64,000 nt of DNA from an uncultured Eubacterium sp. (GTDB lineage Bacteria > Bacillota > Clostridia > Lachnospirales > Lachnospiraceae), in contig CAMEVC010000001.1 of assembly GCA_945939115.1 (NCBI GenBank), forward strand, positions 62,001 through 126,000. Direction: 5' to 3'. The notes under the pieces are model-generated. The model was not told the origin of the DNA, searched no databases, and was given only the letters and a program-made list of their open reading frames with translations. Positions 55,602 through 64,000 of the stretch are shown here, in pieces (position 1 is the first letter of the stretch; every line of letters starts with the position of its first letter). The translations under genes and the position numbers were made by a program.

Positions 55602-56231
55602 ATGGAAGAAAAGAAGATTTCGTCAGCAGTTATAAGAAGGCTTCCAAGATATTACAGATATCTTGGAGAGTTGATGGAGACTGGTGTACAGAGAATATCA
55701 TCAAAAGAACTGAGCGCCAGAATGAAAGTTACGGCTTCCCAGATAAGGCAGGATCTTAATAATTTCGGTGGGTTCGGACAGCAGGGATATGGTTACAATG
55801 TACAATATCTCTATGAGGAAATTGGCAAGATTCTTGGTATTGACAGGGAGCATAATATGCTTATTATTGGAGCCGGTAATCTTGGAAAGGCAATCATCAA
55901 TTACAGTGATTTTGAGAAGCGTGGATTCATAATTAAAGGCATATTTGATAATAATCCTAAGCTTAAGGAAACTAAGATTCGTGATATAGAAGTTAGGATG
56001 ATGGATGAACTGACAGATTTTATAAGAGAGAATGCGATAGAGATTGTGGCACTTACAATACCTAAGGAGGCAGCGAAGCAGATTGCCAGGGTTGTTGCAG
56101 ACGCAGGGGTCAAGGCTATCTGGAATTTCGCCCACACAGACCTCAATCTGCCTGATGATGTTATCGTGGAGAATGTACATTTGTCGGAAAGCCTTATGAG
56201 ACTTTCATATACTATTGCAAATAGAAATTAA
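55602..56231 (+). CDS. rex: Redox-sensing transcriptional repressor Rex
   Basis: 209 residues. The N-terminal winged helix (~15-80) has SSKELSARMKVTASQIRQDL and FGGFGQQGYGYNV. The C-terminal Rossmann domain has IIGAGNLGKAI (~88-98), FDNNPK, and the conserved LTIPKEAA region. Rex senses NADH/NAD+ and represses fermentation and hydrogen-related genes. RBS GGAGG precedes the ATG. The likely targets in the window include the hydrogenase, but no good Rex site was found there. Confidence 0.95.
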   Translation: MEEKKISSAVIRRLPRYYRYLGELMETGVQRISSKELSARMKVTASQIRQDLNNFGGFGQQGYGYNVQYLYEEIGKILGIDREHNMLIIGAGNLGKAIINYSDFEKRGFIIKGIFDNNPKLKETKIRDIEVRMMDELTDFIRENAIEIVALTIPKEAAKQIARVVADAGVKAIWNFAHTDLNLPDDVIVENVHLSESLMRLSYTIANRN

Positions 56232-56253
56232 CAGTCAGTTTCAGGAGGAGGCT

Positions 56254-56853
56254 ATGGCAGAACTTGATATAGAGAAGCTGAAGGGTTGTGCGGCCATTAA
56301 GCAGATACCTATTCTTACTCTGGATGAGAGATGGTATCACCTTATTACAGACAAGTTAAAGACCGATGAGATTCGTTATTGGGAAAAGGAACTTAATGAC
56401 CTGTTAAAGAAACAGGGACAGATTAATAATGATATCAAAGAGGTTAAGAAGATTAAGTCCCAGCTTATCAAGGATGTTGTTGATAATATGCAGGATGAGG
56501 ATGCTGATCCTAAGAAGACTAAGGTTATGGAGCAGAACCAGAGACTTATACAGGAAGCCAAGGACAAGATTAATAACCTTGAAGATGAGGCACTTGATAT
56601 TCCAAGAGCTATTGTAAATGCTAATGAGCATCTGATGATAGAGACGGTGAAAGTGTGTTATGACAAGATTAATAATAACAAGGAAGACCTTGAGGTGCTT
56701 GAAAAATGGATTAATGCCACAAGAGTGAAATTAAAGAAGAATATACTTATCAAACAGGACAAGGAAGAAGTTAATAACCGTATGTATACTGCAATGCATG
56801 ACATATTAGGCCCGGATGTCATGAAGGAGCTTGACAGGGTTAATGAGGAATAG
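56254..56853 (+). CDS. Unknown coiled-coil protein between rex and nnr
   Basis: 199 residues from the ATG at 56254 (GGAGGAGG upstream). No domain is recognised. It is hydrophilic, with two strongly charged helical stretches (~50-110 and ~115-170) predicted to form coiled coils, and a conserved-looking aromatic patch DERWYHL near residue 30. It has no signal or membrane segment, so it should be cytosolic. It overlaps neither neighbour but sits in an operon with rex and nnr. Confidence 0.8.
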   Translation: MAELDIEKLKGCAAIKQIPILTLDERWYHLITDKLKTDEIRYWEKELNDLLKKQGQINNDIKEVKKIKSQLIKDVVDNMQDEDADPKKTKVMEQNQRLIQEAKDKINNLEDEALDIPRAIVNANEHLMIETVKVCYDKINNNKEDLEVLEKWINATRVKLKKNILIKQDKEEVNNRMYTAMHDILGPDVMKELDRVNEE

Positions 56854-56857
56854 AAAT

Positions 56858-58393
56858 ATGAAGTATTTGGTTGATTCACATACAATGAAAGCAGTCGATA
56901 ACTGTTCAATACATGAATCAGGAATTCCCTCAGTGGTGCTTATGGAAAGAGCAGCACTGGGGGTTTCAGCATTTTTACTGAGCCTGATAGAAAAGAATAC
57001 AACTGCACAGCGAAGAGTTCCTGAAGTTGTCTGTGTGTGTGGGAGCGGCAATAATGGCGCAGACGGACTCGCAGTGGCAAGACAGCTTAATGAAAATGGA
57101 ATAAATGTAACTGTTGTTCTTACAGGGACATCAGAAGGGACTGAGGAGTACAGGCTTCAATATAATATTTTGCGCAATCTTGGGATTAAGATTGTAAATT
57201 TTGATGGCGGTTTCGATTTTTCTGAATATGATTATATTGTAGATGCAATATTTGGTATTGGGCTCTCCAGAGAAGTGACAGGAAGATATGAAAGTATAAT
57301 TAACTCAGTAAACGCTGCTAAGGAGAATAATGGGGCAGTTGTTGTCTCAGTGGATATACCATCGGGTATCAGCGCGGATGACGGACATATATCAGGGTGT
57401 GCAGTGAGAGCAGATTACACAGTGACATTTGGATATAATAAGCTGGGAATCATCTTTTATCCAGGTGCGTCATACAGTGGTGATGTGACAGTCGTGAATG
57501 CAGGATTTGTGCCAGAAAAACTGCTGACAGAAAGAGTTGCTGGCTTTAAAGATGTGTTCACATTTACAGATGAAGACATAAAAAGGCTGATTATAAGGAG
57601 AGAGGATTCTAACAAAGGGACTTATGGCAAAGCACTCATCATCGCTGGCTCTAAGAGTATTGGAGGTGCGGCAGTTCTGGCAGCAGATGCAGCTTACCGA
57701 TGTGGAGCCGGACTTGTAAAAGTGTTTACGCATGAAGATAACAGGACGGCGCTCATAAGCAGTATCCCTGAATGCCTTATATCAACTTATGGGGATAATG
57801 ATACATTTTCACAAGAACTCTCCGTGAATCTCTCGTGGGCAAAAAGTATCGCTGTAGGGCCGGGCATTTCTCTTGATGACAGGGCGGCTTCAATGGTCGC
57901 AGATGTACTTGGAATGACAGATAAGATAAGAGTTTTTGATGCGGATGCTCTTAACATAATTGCAAGGGACAAGATTGTACTAGATGGTAAAATGGATGGG
58001 GGTATTATAATTACTCCGCATTTGCTTGAGATGGCGAGACTGACCGGGAAAACAGTAGATGATATTAAGAATAATCTTATCGAAACGGCAGCCAGGTATG
58101 CAAAGGCTCATGGATGCATATGTGTCCTTAAGGATGCCAGAACTGTAGTGACTGATGGCATGAAGGTGTATGTCAATACATCGGGTAATAATGGGATGTC
58201 TACAGGAGGTTCGGGAGATGTACTAACAGGAATTATAGTCGGATTGACAGCGCAGGGAATTGACGCATTTGATGCGGCTTGTCTTGGTGTATATGTACAT
58301 GGAAGAGCAGGAGATGTGGCGGCAGACATGAAAGGATATGCGGGAATGACTGCATCAGACATTGTGTCAGGTATAGCATATGCTTTAAGGTGA
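56858..58393 (+). CDS. nnr: Bifunctional NAD(P)H-hydrate repair enzyme (epimerase + dehydratase)
   Basis: 511 residues from the ATG at 56858 (GAGG upstream). The N-terminal YjeF_N epimerase (~1-215) has GSGNNGADGLAVAR and VSVDIPSGISADDG. The C-terminal YjeF_C dehydratase (~225-510, ribokinase fold) has LIIAGSKSIGGAA, DADALN and GGSGDVLTGIIVG. It repairs hydrated NADH/NADPH. Being with rex, whose ligand is NADH, it forms a small pyridine-nucleotide operon. The stop is followed by a 107-nt gap before mazF. Confidence 0.93.
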   Translation: MKYLVDSHTMKAVDNCSIHESGIPSVVLMERAALGVSAFLLSLIEKNTTAQRRVPEVVCVCGSGNNGADGLAVARQLNENGINVTVVLTGTSEGTEEYRLQYNILRNLGIKIVNFDGGFDFSEYDYIVDAIFGIGLSREVTGRYESIINSVNAAKENNGAVVVSVDIPSGISADDGHISGCAVRADYTVTFGYNKLGIIFYPGASYSGDVTVVNAGFVPEKLLTERVAGFKDVFTFTDEDIKRLIIRREDSNKGTYGKALIIAGSKSIGGAAVLAADAAYRCGAGLVKVFTHEDNRTALISSIPECLISTYGDNDTFSQELSVNLSWAKSIAVGPGISLDDRAASMVADVLGMTDKIRVFDADALNIIARDKIVLDGKMDGGIIITPHLLEMARLTGKTVDDIKNNLIETAARYAKAHGCICVLKDARTVVTDGMKVYVNTSGNNGMSTGGSGDVLTGIIVGLTAQGIDAFDAACLGVYVHGRAGDVAADMKGYAGMTASDIVSGIAYALR

Positions 58394-58469
58394 TTAAGCA
58401 TAACAAATAATACTCGGATTATTATAAAAGATAAAAGATAACTGAATACACACTTAAAAGCGGGCAATA

Positions 58470-58500
58470 CTAATGCCATAAAGAAAATCAGCATTAGGAG
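58470..58500 (+). promoter_or_regulatory. Hairpin that could hide the mazF ribosome-binding site
   Basis: CTAATGC (58470-58476) pairs with GCATTAG (58491-58497), and the RBS TTAGGAG overlaps the right arm. Confidence 0.5.
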
Positions 58501-58510
58501 TGTGACAGTT

Positions 58511-58864
58511 GTGGTAATAAAAAGAGGAGATATTTTCTATGCAGATTTAAGGCCGGTGGTCGGTTCTGAACAAGGGGGAATCAGGCCTGTGCTAATTATA
58601 CAGAATGATACAGGCAATAAGCACAGCCCAACAGTTATATGTGCGGCTATTACAAGCCAGATGCATAAGAGTAAGCTTCCGACTCATGTAGAGCTGGATT
58701 CATCAAGGTATGACCTTGTAAAGGATTCTGTTATTTTACTTGAACAGTTGAGAACAATTGATAAGAGAAGACTTAAGGATAAAGTGTGTCATCTTGACAA
58801 CGACATAATAGGACAGGTGAATAAGGCACTATCCGTAAGTCTTGAGATGAATGAGACGAATTGA
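58511..58864 (+). CDS. MazF/PemK-type endoribonuclease toxin, no adjacent antitoxin
   Basis: 117 residues from a GTG at 58511, ten bases after AGGAG; a GTG at 58502 is too close to the RBS. The start [18 protein letters not shown] and [15 protein letters not shown] are those of Bacillus EndoA/MazF, which cleaves mRNA at short single-stranded sites (UACAU in Bacillus). [16 protein letters not shown] and [13 protein letters not shown] complete the domain. No antitoxin ORF fits in the 107-nt upstream gap. It is followed by the CBS protein gene. Confidence 0.9.
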   Translation: MVIKRGDIFYADLRPVVGSEQGGIRPVLIIQNDTGNKHSPTVICAAITSQMHKSKLPTHVELDSSRYDLVKDSVILLEQLRTIDKRRLKDKVCHLDNDIIGQVNKALSVSLEMNETN

Positions 58865-58871
58865 GAGCCGA

Positions 58872-58901
58872 TTGACGGTGGGGATAGAACTGTGGTATAG
58901 T
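58872..58901 (+). promoter_or_regulatory. Possible promoter before the CBS protein gene
   Basis: TTGACG (58872-58877), 18-nt spacer, TATAGT (58896-58901). Confidence 0.55.
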
Positions 58902-58951
58902 AGAAGAGATTTATTTTATTAATTATTAACTCGTGATTTTGGAGGAATATT

Positions 58952-59827
58952 ATGAACGACGGCCATCCCGCGGATGGGAAAGAAAAGAAGTTTTCGTCTT
59001 TCTTTAAGAAGTTAGGAAGAGCGAAACGCGAAGAAGATGTAACAGAAGAGATAATGGATATGGTCAACGAGAGCCATGAACAGGGCGTGCTTGAAGAGAA
59101 TGAAGCTGAGATGATTGGCAACATTTTTGAGTTTGGAGAAAAGCAGGTGTCCGATGTTATGACTCACAGAAACAGCATTGTGGCACTAGATGACGGGATA
59201 ACAGTCAGAGAAGCCTTTGACAGGGTTATGGAGGAGAATTATTCAAGATACCCTGTATATAATGGGGATATTGATAATATTACAGGCGTTTTACATATCC
59301 GTGATTTACTTAAAGCATATGTAGAGGAGAGCAACCAGAACAGGACGCTTGGGGAAGTTGGAGAAGATATTTTATTTAAACCATACTGTATTCCTGAGAC
59401 AAGGAATATAAGTCCGCTTTTTCGCCAGATGCAGTCAGATAAGATTCATATGGCTATAGTTGTAGATGAGTATGGTCAGACGGCAGGAATCGTTACAATG
59501 GAGGATATTCTTGAGGAGATAGTTGGTAATATCCTTGATGAGTACGATGAGGAAGAAGAACAGATTGTAACCGACGCAGACGGTTCTTATATAATAGAAG
59601 GTCAGGCTGATCTTGAAGATGTTGAAGCTAAGCTTGGAATCACATTTGAAGCTGAAGATATTGATACTCTCAGTGGATTTATGATTTATATGTTTGGCAG
59701 AATACCTGATGACGGGGAGAGCTTTGATGTTGAGTACAAAGGGTTTATATTCAGAACTCTTGAGGTACGAAACAGAATCATACTCAAGGTGAAAGTTGAT
59801 AAAGCTGTTCAGGATGAATCATGCTAA
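58952..59827 (+). CDS. CBS-pair protein of the CorC/HlyC family, soluble
   Basis: 291 residues. The N-terminal ~60 residues are charged (EEIMDMVNESHEQGVLEENE). Two CBS repeats follow (VMTHRNSIVALDD near 70; MAIVVDEYGQTAGIVTMEDILEE near 165-190) and a CorC_HlyC domain at the C-terminus (~215-285). The DUF21 membrane domain of long family members is missing, so it is cytosolic. It probably senses adenosine ligands or Mg2+ to influence transport (inference). RBS GGAGG precedes the ATG. Confidence 0.9.
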   Translation: MNDGHPADGKEKKFSSFFKKLGRAKREEDVTEEIMDMVNESHEQGVLEENEAEMIGNIFEFGEKQVSDVMTHRNSIVALDDGITVREAFDRVMEENYSRYPVYNGDIDNITGVLHIRDLLKAYVEESNQNRTLGEVGEDILFKPYCIPETRNISPLFRQMQSDKIHMAIVVDEYGQTAGIVTMEDILEEIVGNILDEYDEEEEQIVTDADGSYIIEGQADLEDVEAKLGITFEAEDIDTLSGFMIYMFGRIPDDGESFDVEYKGFIFRTLEVRNRIILKVKVDKAVQDESC

Positions 59828-59858
59828 AGAATAGCGCTGTACTTAGAATGGGGGTTTT

Positions 59859-61664
59859 ATGCGCAAGTACGAACTGAATACTTCATACGAAGCAAATATG
59901 CCTAATGAAATAGGGTTTACATTAGACAGCAAATACGATGTCAGAATCGGAGACGAAAGATTCTATAATCTTATGGGTGAAACTATATTTACGGCATTTA
60001 ACGGTCTTGTTTATCCTGATGATGTATCTGTATTTGAGGATTTTGCTGACTCCGGTATGGAAAAGCAGTATTGTGTGGTAAGGTGTCTTATCAAGAACGG
60101 AACATACAGATGGATGCTTCTTATCAAGAAGAGAATTTATCAGGTCGGAACGGAGAAGATGACAGAATTTGCTGCGCAGGACATCATAGTTGTCTCTAAT
60201 GATTTCGGCATATATTTCCGTGGCGTGAGAAAATACAGGTCAATACTCAATGTTATTGATGAGAAGATATTTGAGTATGATGCTGATAAGAAGATGTTAA
60301 CAATATACTGTTACAGAAATAATAAGTCAGAATTGTTTGAACGTGTTAAGCTTGATGAGTGGCAGGAGGAATCCATAAGAAAAGGTTATGTGACAGGTGA
60401 TGATATCACACAGTTCAAGGCTTTATGCACTAACATTGAAAGCGGAGTGTCAAGTTTTGCAATAAAGTTCAGCTCATCCATTATGTCTAAGGGTGGAAGA
60501 GTGGATAATCTTCTGTTTAAGGGACAGACAATATATGGTGAGGACAACAGGGATGTTGTTGGAATAATATGTGAGCCGGACAGAAGAATAAGGACTGTTC
60601 AGGAGAACACAGATGCTGATGAGGCAAAGATGGATTCAGCAACCGGAATATACAATAAGAAGACTGTCACTGATATGATTACAGAAGATATTAAGAATCA
60701 GGTGGCATCAGGTAAAGAAAGAAATATGTACCTGATAGTTCTCGATATTGATAATTTCAAGAGTGTTAATGACAGCTATGGACATTATTTCGGTGATGAG
60801 GTAATTAAAGCATTTGCAGATGCTCTGAGCCATGCTGTCGGAGACAGAGGTATCGTCGGAAGAATTGGCGGAGATGAATTTATGGCTCTGGTGAGTGATA
60901 TTTCTGTTGAGGAATTAAGGATAATGTTGAAATCCATGAGAAAGGGACTCAAGTTATCTCTTGCACAGAAGCAGCCTGAGTATATGTTCTCTACTTCTAT
61001 TGGAATATCACAGTATGGTAAGGATGGTTCGGAATTCGAGACGTTATTCAAGATAGCTGATGCGGCTTTGTATATTGCCAAGGAAAAGGGCAAAGACAGA
61101 TACATAATATATGATTATGACAAGCACGGTGATGTTCTTGCTGACATGAAGCACAGTGTAACCATTGGCAATGAAATAATGAAACCGATGGCAAAGTATG
61201 AGCTTGCTACTAAGATAGTGGTTGATGCTAATTTGGGAAGAATATCTGTTATGGATACTTTGTTTGAGATAATGGATAAGCTTAATATACATGGTATAAG
61301 TATTTTCACAGGAGAGAATATGGAGTGTATATACAGTACAGGCCATTATAAGAAGAAGGTTAAGAATGCATCATATGTGTACGCTGATAATTATGACAAG
61401 CATTTTGATGAATATGGTGTTTACATAGTGAACAATCTGGCATCGCTCACACTTAATTATCCGGAAGTGTTCAAGTTATTAGGCAGTAACAATATATGTT
61501 CATGTATACAGATAAAGCTGCCTGACAGCAAAGGACAGGAATATATGTTCCAGTTCGATATATTTGGAACTAACAGGAGAAAGTGGAGTGATGTTGATGT
61601 CGCAATGCTTAGAATGGTGGCTGTCGGTATGGTAAATGCTATAAGTGAACGATTGACAGATTAA
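59859..61664 (+). CDS. GGDEF diguanylate cyclase with N-terminal PAS-like and C-terminal GAF-like regions
   Basis: 601 residues, no membrane segment. The N-terminal ~240 residues hold PAS-like sensor regions (strands such as YRWMLLIKKRIYQ). The GGDEF domain (~270-425) starts with DSATGIYNKKT and has the active-site GGDEF (~336-340). The RxxD inhibitory site five residues before is not conserved (GDRG), so product inhibition is probably absent. The C-terminal ~170 residues look GAF-like. The second cyclase in the window, this one is cytosolic. Confidence 0.85.
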   Translation: MRKYELNTSYEANMPNEIGFTLDSKYDVRIGDERFYNLMGETIFTAFNGLVYPDDVSVFEDFADSGMEKQYCVVRCLIKNGTYRWMLLIKKRIYQVGTEKMTEFAAQDIIVVSNDFGIYFRGVRKYRSILNVIDEKIFEYDADKKMLTIYCYRNNKSELFERVKLDEWQEESIRKGYVTGDDITQFKALCTNIESGVSSFAIKFSSSIMSKGGRVDNLLFKGQTIYGEDNRDVVGIICEPDRRIRTVQENTDADEAKMDSATGIYNKKTVTDMITEDIKNQVASGKERNMYLIVLDIDNFKSVNDSYGHYFGDEVIKAFADALSHAVGDRGIVGRIGGDEFMALVSDISVEELRIMLKSMRKGLKLSLAQKQPEYMFSTSIGISQYGKDGSEFETLFKIADAALYIAKEKGKDRYIIYDYDKHGDVLADMKHSVTIGNEIMKPMAKYELATKIVVDANLGRISVMDTLFEIMDKLNIHGISIFTGENMECIYSTGHYKKKVKNASYVYADNYDKHFDEYGVYIVNNLASLTLNYPEVFKLLGSNNICSCIQIKLPDSKGQEYMFQFDIFGTNRRKWSDVDVAMLRMVAVGMVNAISERLTD

Positions 61665-61680
61665 TGTTGTGTGCTATAAT
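61653..61680 (+). promoter_or_regulatory. Promoter of ilvN-ilvC
   Basis: TTGACA (61653-61658), 16-nt spacer, TATAAT (61675-61680). The -35 box lies in the last codons of the cyclase gene. The leader is too short for a T-box. Confidence 0.8.
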
Positions 61681-61737
61681 TAATTGGCAAATAAAAGCAT
61701 TTTGCACATGAATCAGATTATTTAGGAGTGTTATTAT

Positions 61738-62235
61738 ATGAGAAGAGCAGTTTTTTCTATTCTCGTAGGTAATTCAGCCGGGGTACTCAGCAGGGTAGCC
61801 GGAATGTTCAGCCGTAGAGGATATAACATAGATAGTCTTACTGTAGGTGAAACTCTTAATCCTGAGTTATCACGTATGACCATTGCGGTTACAGGTGAGG
61901 ATGATGTACTGGAACAGATTGAGAAGCAGCTTAATAAGCTTATTGATGTTAAAGAGATAGTTGAGTTGCCGGCACATGAGTCTGTATGCAGAGAACTTGT
62001 CATGATAAAGGTTGAATGTGGTCCGGAAAAAAGACAGCAGGTATCATCAATTGCAGATATTTTCCGCGCTAATATAGTAGATGTATCTAAGGAATCCATG
62101 ATAATCGCTCTTACAGGAAGTCTTAGTAAGATGGATGCTTTTATTGGGCTACTTGAGGATTTCAACATAACAGAGGTTGCCAGAACAGGTATTACAGGAC
62201 TTGCAAGAGGCAGCGCAGACATGAAAAAGATGTAA
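61738..62235 (+). CDS. ilvN: Acetolactate synthase small (regulatory) subunit
   Basis: 165 residues. The N-terminal ACT domain (FSILVGNSAGVLSRVAGMF, RGYNIDSLTVG) binds branched-chain amino acids and gives feedback control, and the C-terminal domain (~80-165) completes the usual length. It regulates the large subunit IlvB, whose gene is not in the window. RBS TAGGAG precedes the ATG. It is cotranscribed with ilvC. Confidence 0.95.
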   Translation: MRRAVFSILVGNSAGVLSRVAGMFSRRGYNIDSLTVGETLNPELSRMTIAVTGEDDVLEQIEKQLNKLIDVKEIVELPAHESVCRELVMIKVECGPEKRQQVSSIADIFRANIVDVSKESMIIALTGSLSKMDAFIGLLEDFNITEVARTGITGLARGSADMKKM

Positions 62236-62294
62236 TATTTCATTGAGCACATCAATGAACTTTTACAATATAAAACACATTTATATGGAGGTAG

Positions 62295-63326
<1,032 letters not shown>

Positions 63327-63344
63327 TCTTATCAGTGATATACT

Positions 63345-63375
63345 AAAGGCTGTCGCTTACGCGGCAGCCTTTTTT
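63345..63375 (+). terminator. Intrinsic terminator of ilvNC
   Basis: AGGCTGTCGC pairs with GCGGCAGCCT around TTAC, with an A-run before and TTTTTT after, so it may also end the minus-strand operon. Confidence 0.93.
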
Positions 63376-63383
63376 ACGCTCGA

Positions 63384-63530
63384 TTATTCATTTGTATTGT
63401 TGTTTTGTTTCTCTAATTCTTCCATATGTTCATCGTATTTCTTCTTGTATAAATACTGCGTTCTTTTGAACTGTAATCCTATTATTAAAGTTACAAGAAT
63501 AATAGCAACAATATTGATTAGCATTTTCAT
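63384..63530 (-). CDS. Small single-span membrane protein
   Basis: 48 residues. One membrane helix (~4-19, INIVAIILVTLIIGL) is followed by a basic patch (KRTQYLYKKKY) and an acidic Gln/Asn tail. The start is 4 nt after the stop of the upstream gene, with AGGGA before it, so translation is coupled. Function unknown. Confidence 0.6.
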   Translation of the reverse strand: MKMLINIVAIILVTLIIGLQFKRTQYLYKKKYDEHMEELEKQNNNTNE

Positions 63531-63534
63531 GGTA

Positions 63535-64000
63535 TTATTTTCCCTTCCTTCTATGTGAAGAGCGTCTCTTTCTTGATTGTATTAATGTGTAGTATCTGTT
63601 GATTAAAAATACTACAAGCAGAATAATGAATGCAATGGCTACAACTACAACTACTGATGACTTTTCGCGCTTCGAGCTTTTTTCTTTAGCGCTGCGGCTT
63701 TGCTCCTCAGCAATGCTCTGTTCCTCTGCAACAGAGGCAGCAATAGAACTCTCTATAGATTCCTTTTCAGCAGCTTCTCTTGCAAGTCGTTCCTGTTCTT
63801 CGTAGGTGGTAATATTTTCTAACATATCATTGCCTGTGTCATTGCCAACGAGGGTTCTGTACAGTCCGAAATCAGCACAACTGTATTCGTAATCATCAGA
63901 AACATAAAACCAGCACCACTGCTGAGAAACATGCTGCTTATAGGCTTCTGAGGCAATTTCAATAGCAGTACGGTTTCCCATATTTGCAAGGGGAACACGT
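63535..64000 (-). CDS. Membrane protein, 5' part outside the window
   Basis: The frame stays open to the window edge. An ATG at 63981 has no RBS and is preceded in frame by residues that look coding, so the gene probably starts beyond 64000. The visible ~155 residues contain a Trp/Tyr/Cys-rich end of a domain, then an Ala/Glu/Ser coiled stretch (~60-105), a membrane helix (VVVVVAIAFIILLVVFLI) and a basic tail (RKRRSSHRRKGK). No family is recognised. Confidence 0.65.
   Translation of the reverse strand, partial: RVPLANMGNRTAIEIASEAYKQHVSQQWCWFYVSDDYEYSCADFGLYRTLVGNDTGNDMLENITTYEEQERLAREAAEKESIESSIAASVAEEQSIAEEQSRSAKEKSSKREKSSVVVVVAIAFIILLVVFLINRYYTLIQSRKRRSSHRRKGK

Noticed and set aside
61681-61737. 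T-box leader for ilvNC
   Set aside because: The promoter leaves a leader of only ~50 nt, far too short, and no T-box sequence is seen.

Overview
The window is a low-to-mid GC, densely packed Firmicutes chromosome segment, most likely from an anaerobic member of the Lachnospiraceae (Clostridia). The evidence is a SCIFF ranthipeptide locus next to a fused secDF and recJ, a redox regulator Rex, an iron-only hydrogenase, FloA, a TetM-like translation GTPase carrying a NYN nuclease domain, strong AGGAGG ribosome-binding sites and canonical sigma-A promoters with 17-nt spacers. A species name cannot be given from sequence alone; a pectin-type SGNH esterase would fit a gut, plant-polysaccharide-degrading relative of Lachnospira/Eubacterium eligens (inference).

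Layout. 0-4.1 kb: TetM-like GTPase with a Rae1-like NYN nuclease, then an SGNH esterase whose stop codon lies in a 309-bp giant palindrome (4116-4424). 4.5-7.1 kb: beta-CASP RNase-like metallo-hydrolase and a lipid kinase. 7.4-13.5 kb: gltB-gltD (ammonia assimilation). 13.6-18.5 kb: membrane diguanylate cyclase, His-less HPr-like protein, lipoprotein plus permease of an ABC importer without ATPase, and a convergent monomeric [FeFe]-hydrogenase. 18.6-22.4 kb: flotillin FloA with a small membrane partner, small unknown proteins and an unusual ECF sigma factor fused to a transmembrane, RsiV-like sensor. 22.5-29.9 kb: an accessory island, starting in a truncated acetyltransferase and carrying fic-hsdM-hsdS-hsdR (type I restriction-modification with a Fic AMP-transferase). 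29.97-30.4 kb: two divergent tRNA-Leu genes. 30.5-38.4 kb: thiD, AEC transporter, polar amino acid ABC importer, enolase, methionine aminopeptidase, MATE exporter. 38.6-46.1 kb: chemoreceptor, SCIFF peptide and its radical SAM maturase, SecDF, RecJ. 46.1-50.3 kb (minus strand): ClC channel, CYTH protein, HU, ABC-F ATPase. 50.3-50.6 kb: a second giant palindrome. 50.7-63.3 kb (plus strand): DEAD-box helicase, split B12-dependent methionine synthase (activation protein plus MetH core), Rex, unknown coiled-coil protein, Nnr, MazF-like toxin, CBS protein, second diguanylate cyclase, ilvN, ilvC. The right end holds a short minus-strand membrane-protein operon that runs out of the window.

Most genes are housekeeping. 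The parts most likely to hold undescribed biology are the GTPase-nuclease fusion, the two giant palindromic intergenic elements, the membrane-tethered sigma factor with its small upstream ORFs, and the Fic gene in a type I restriction operon with a worn hsdS 3' end. All family assignments are from reading motifs; no database search was possible.
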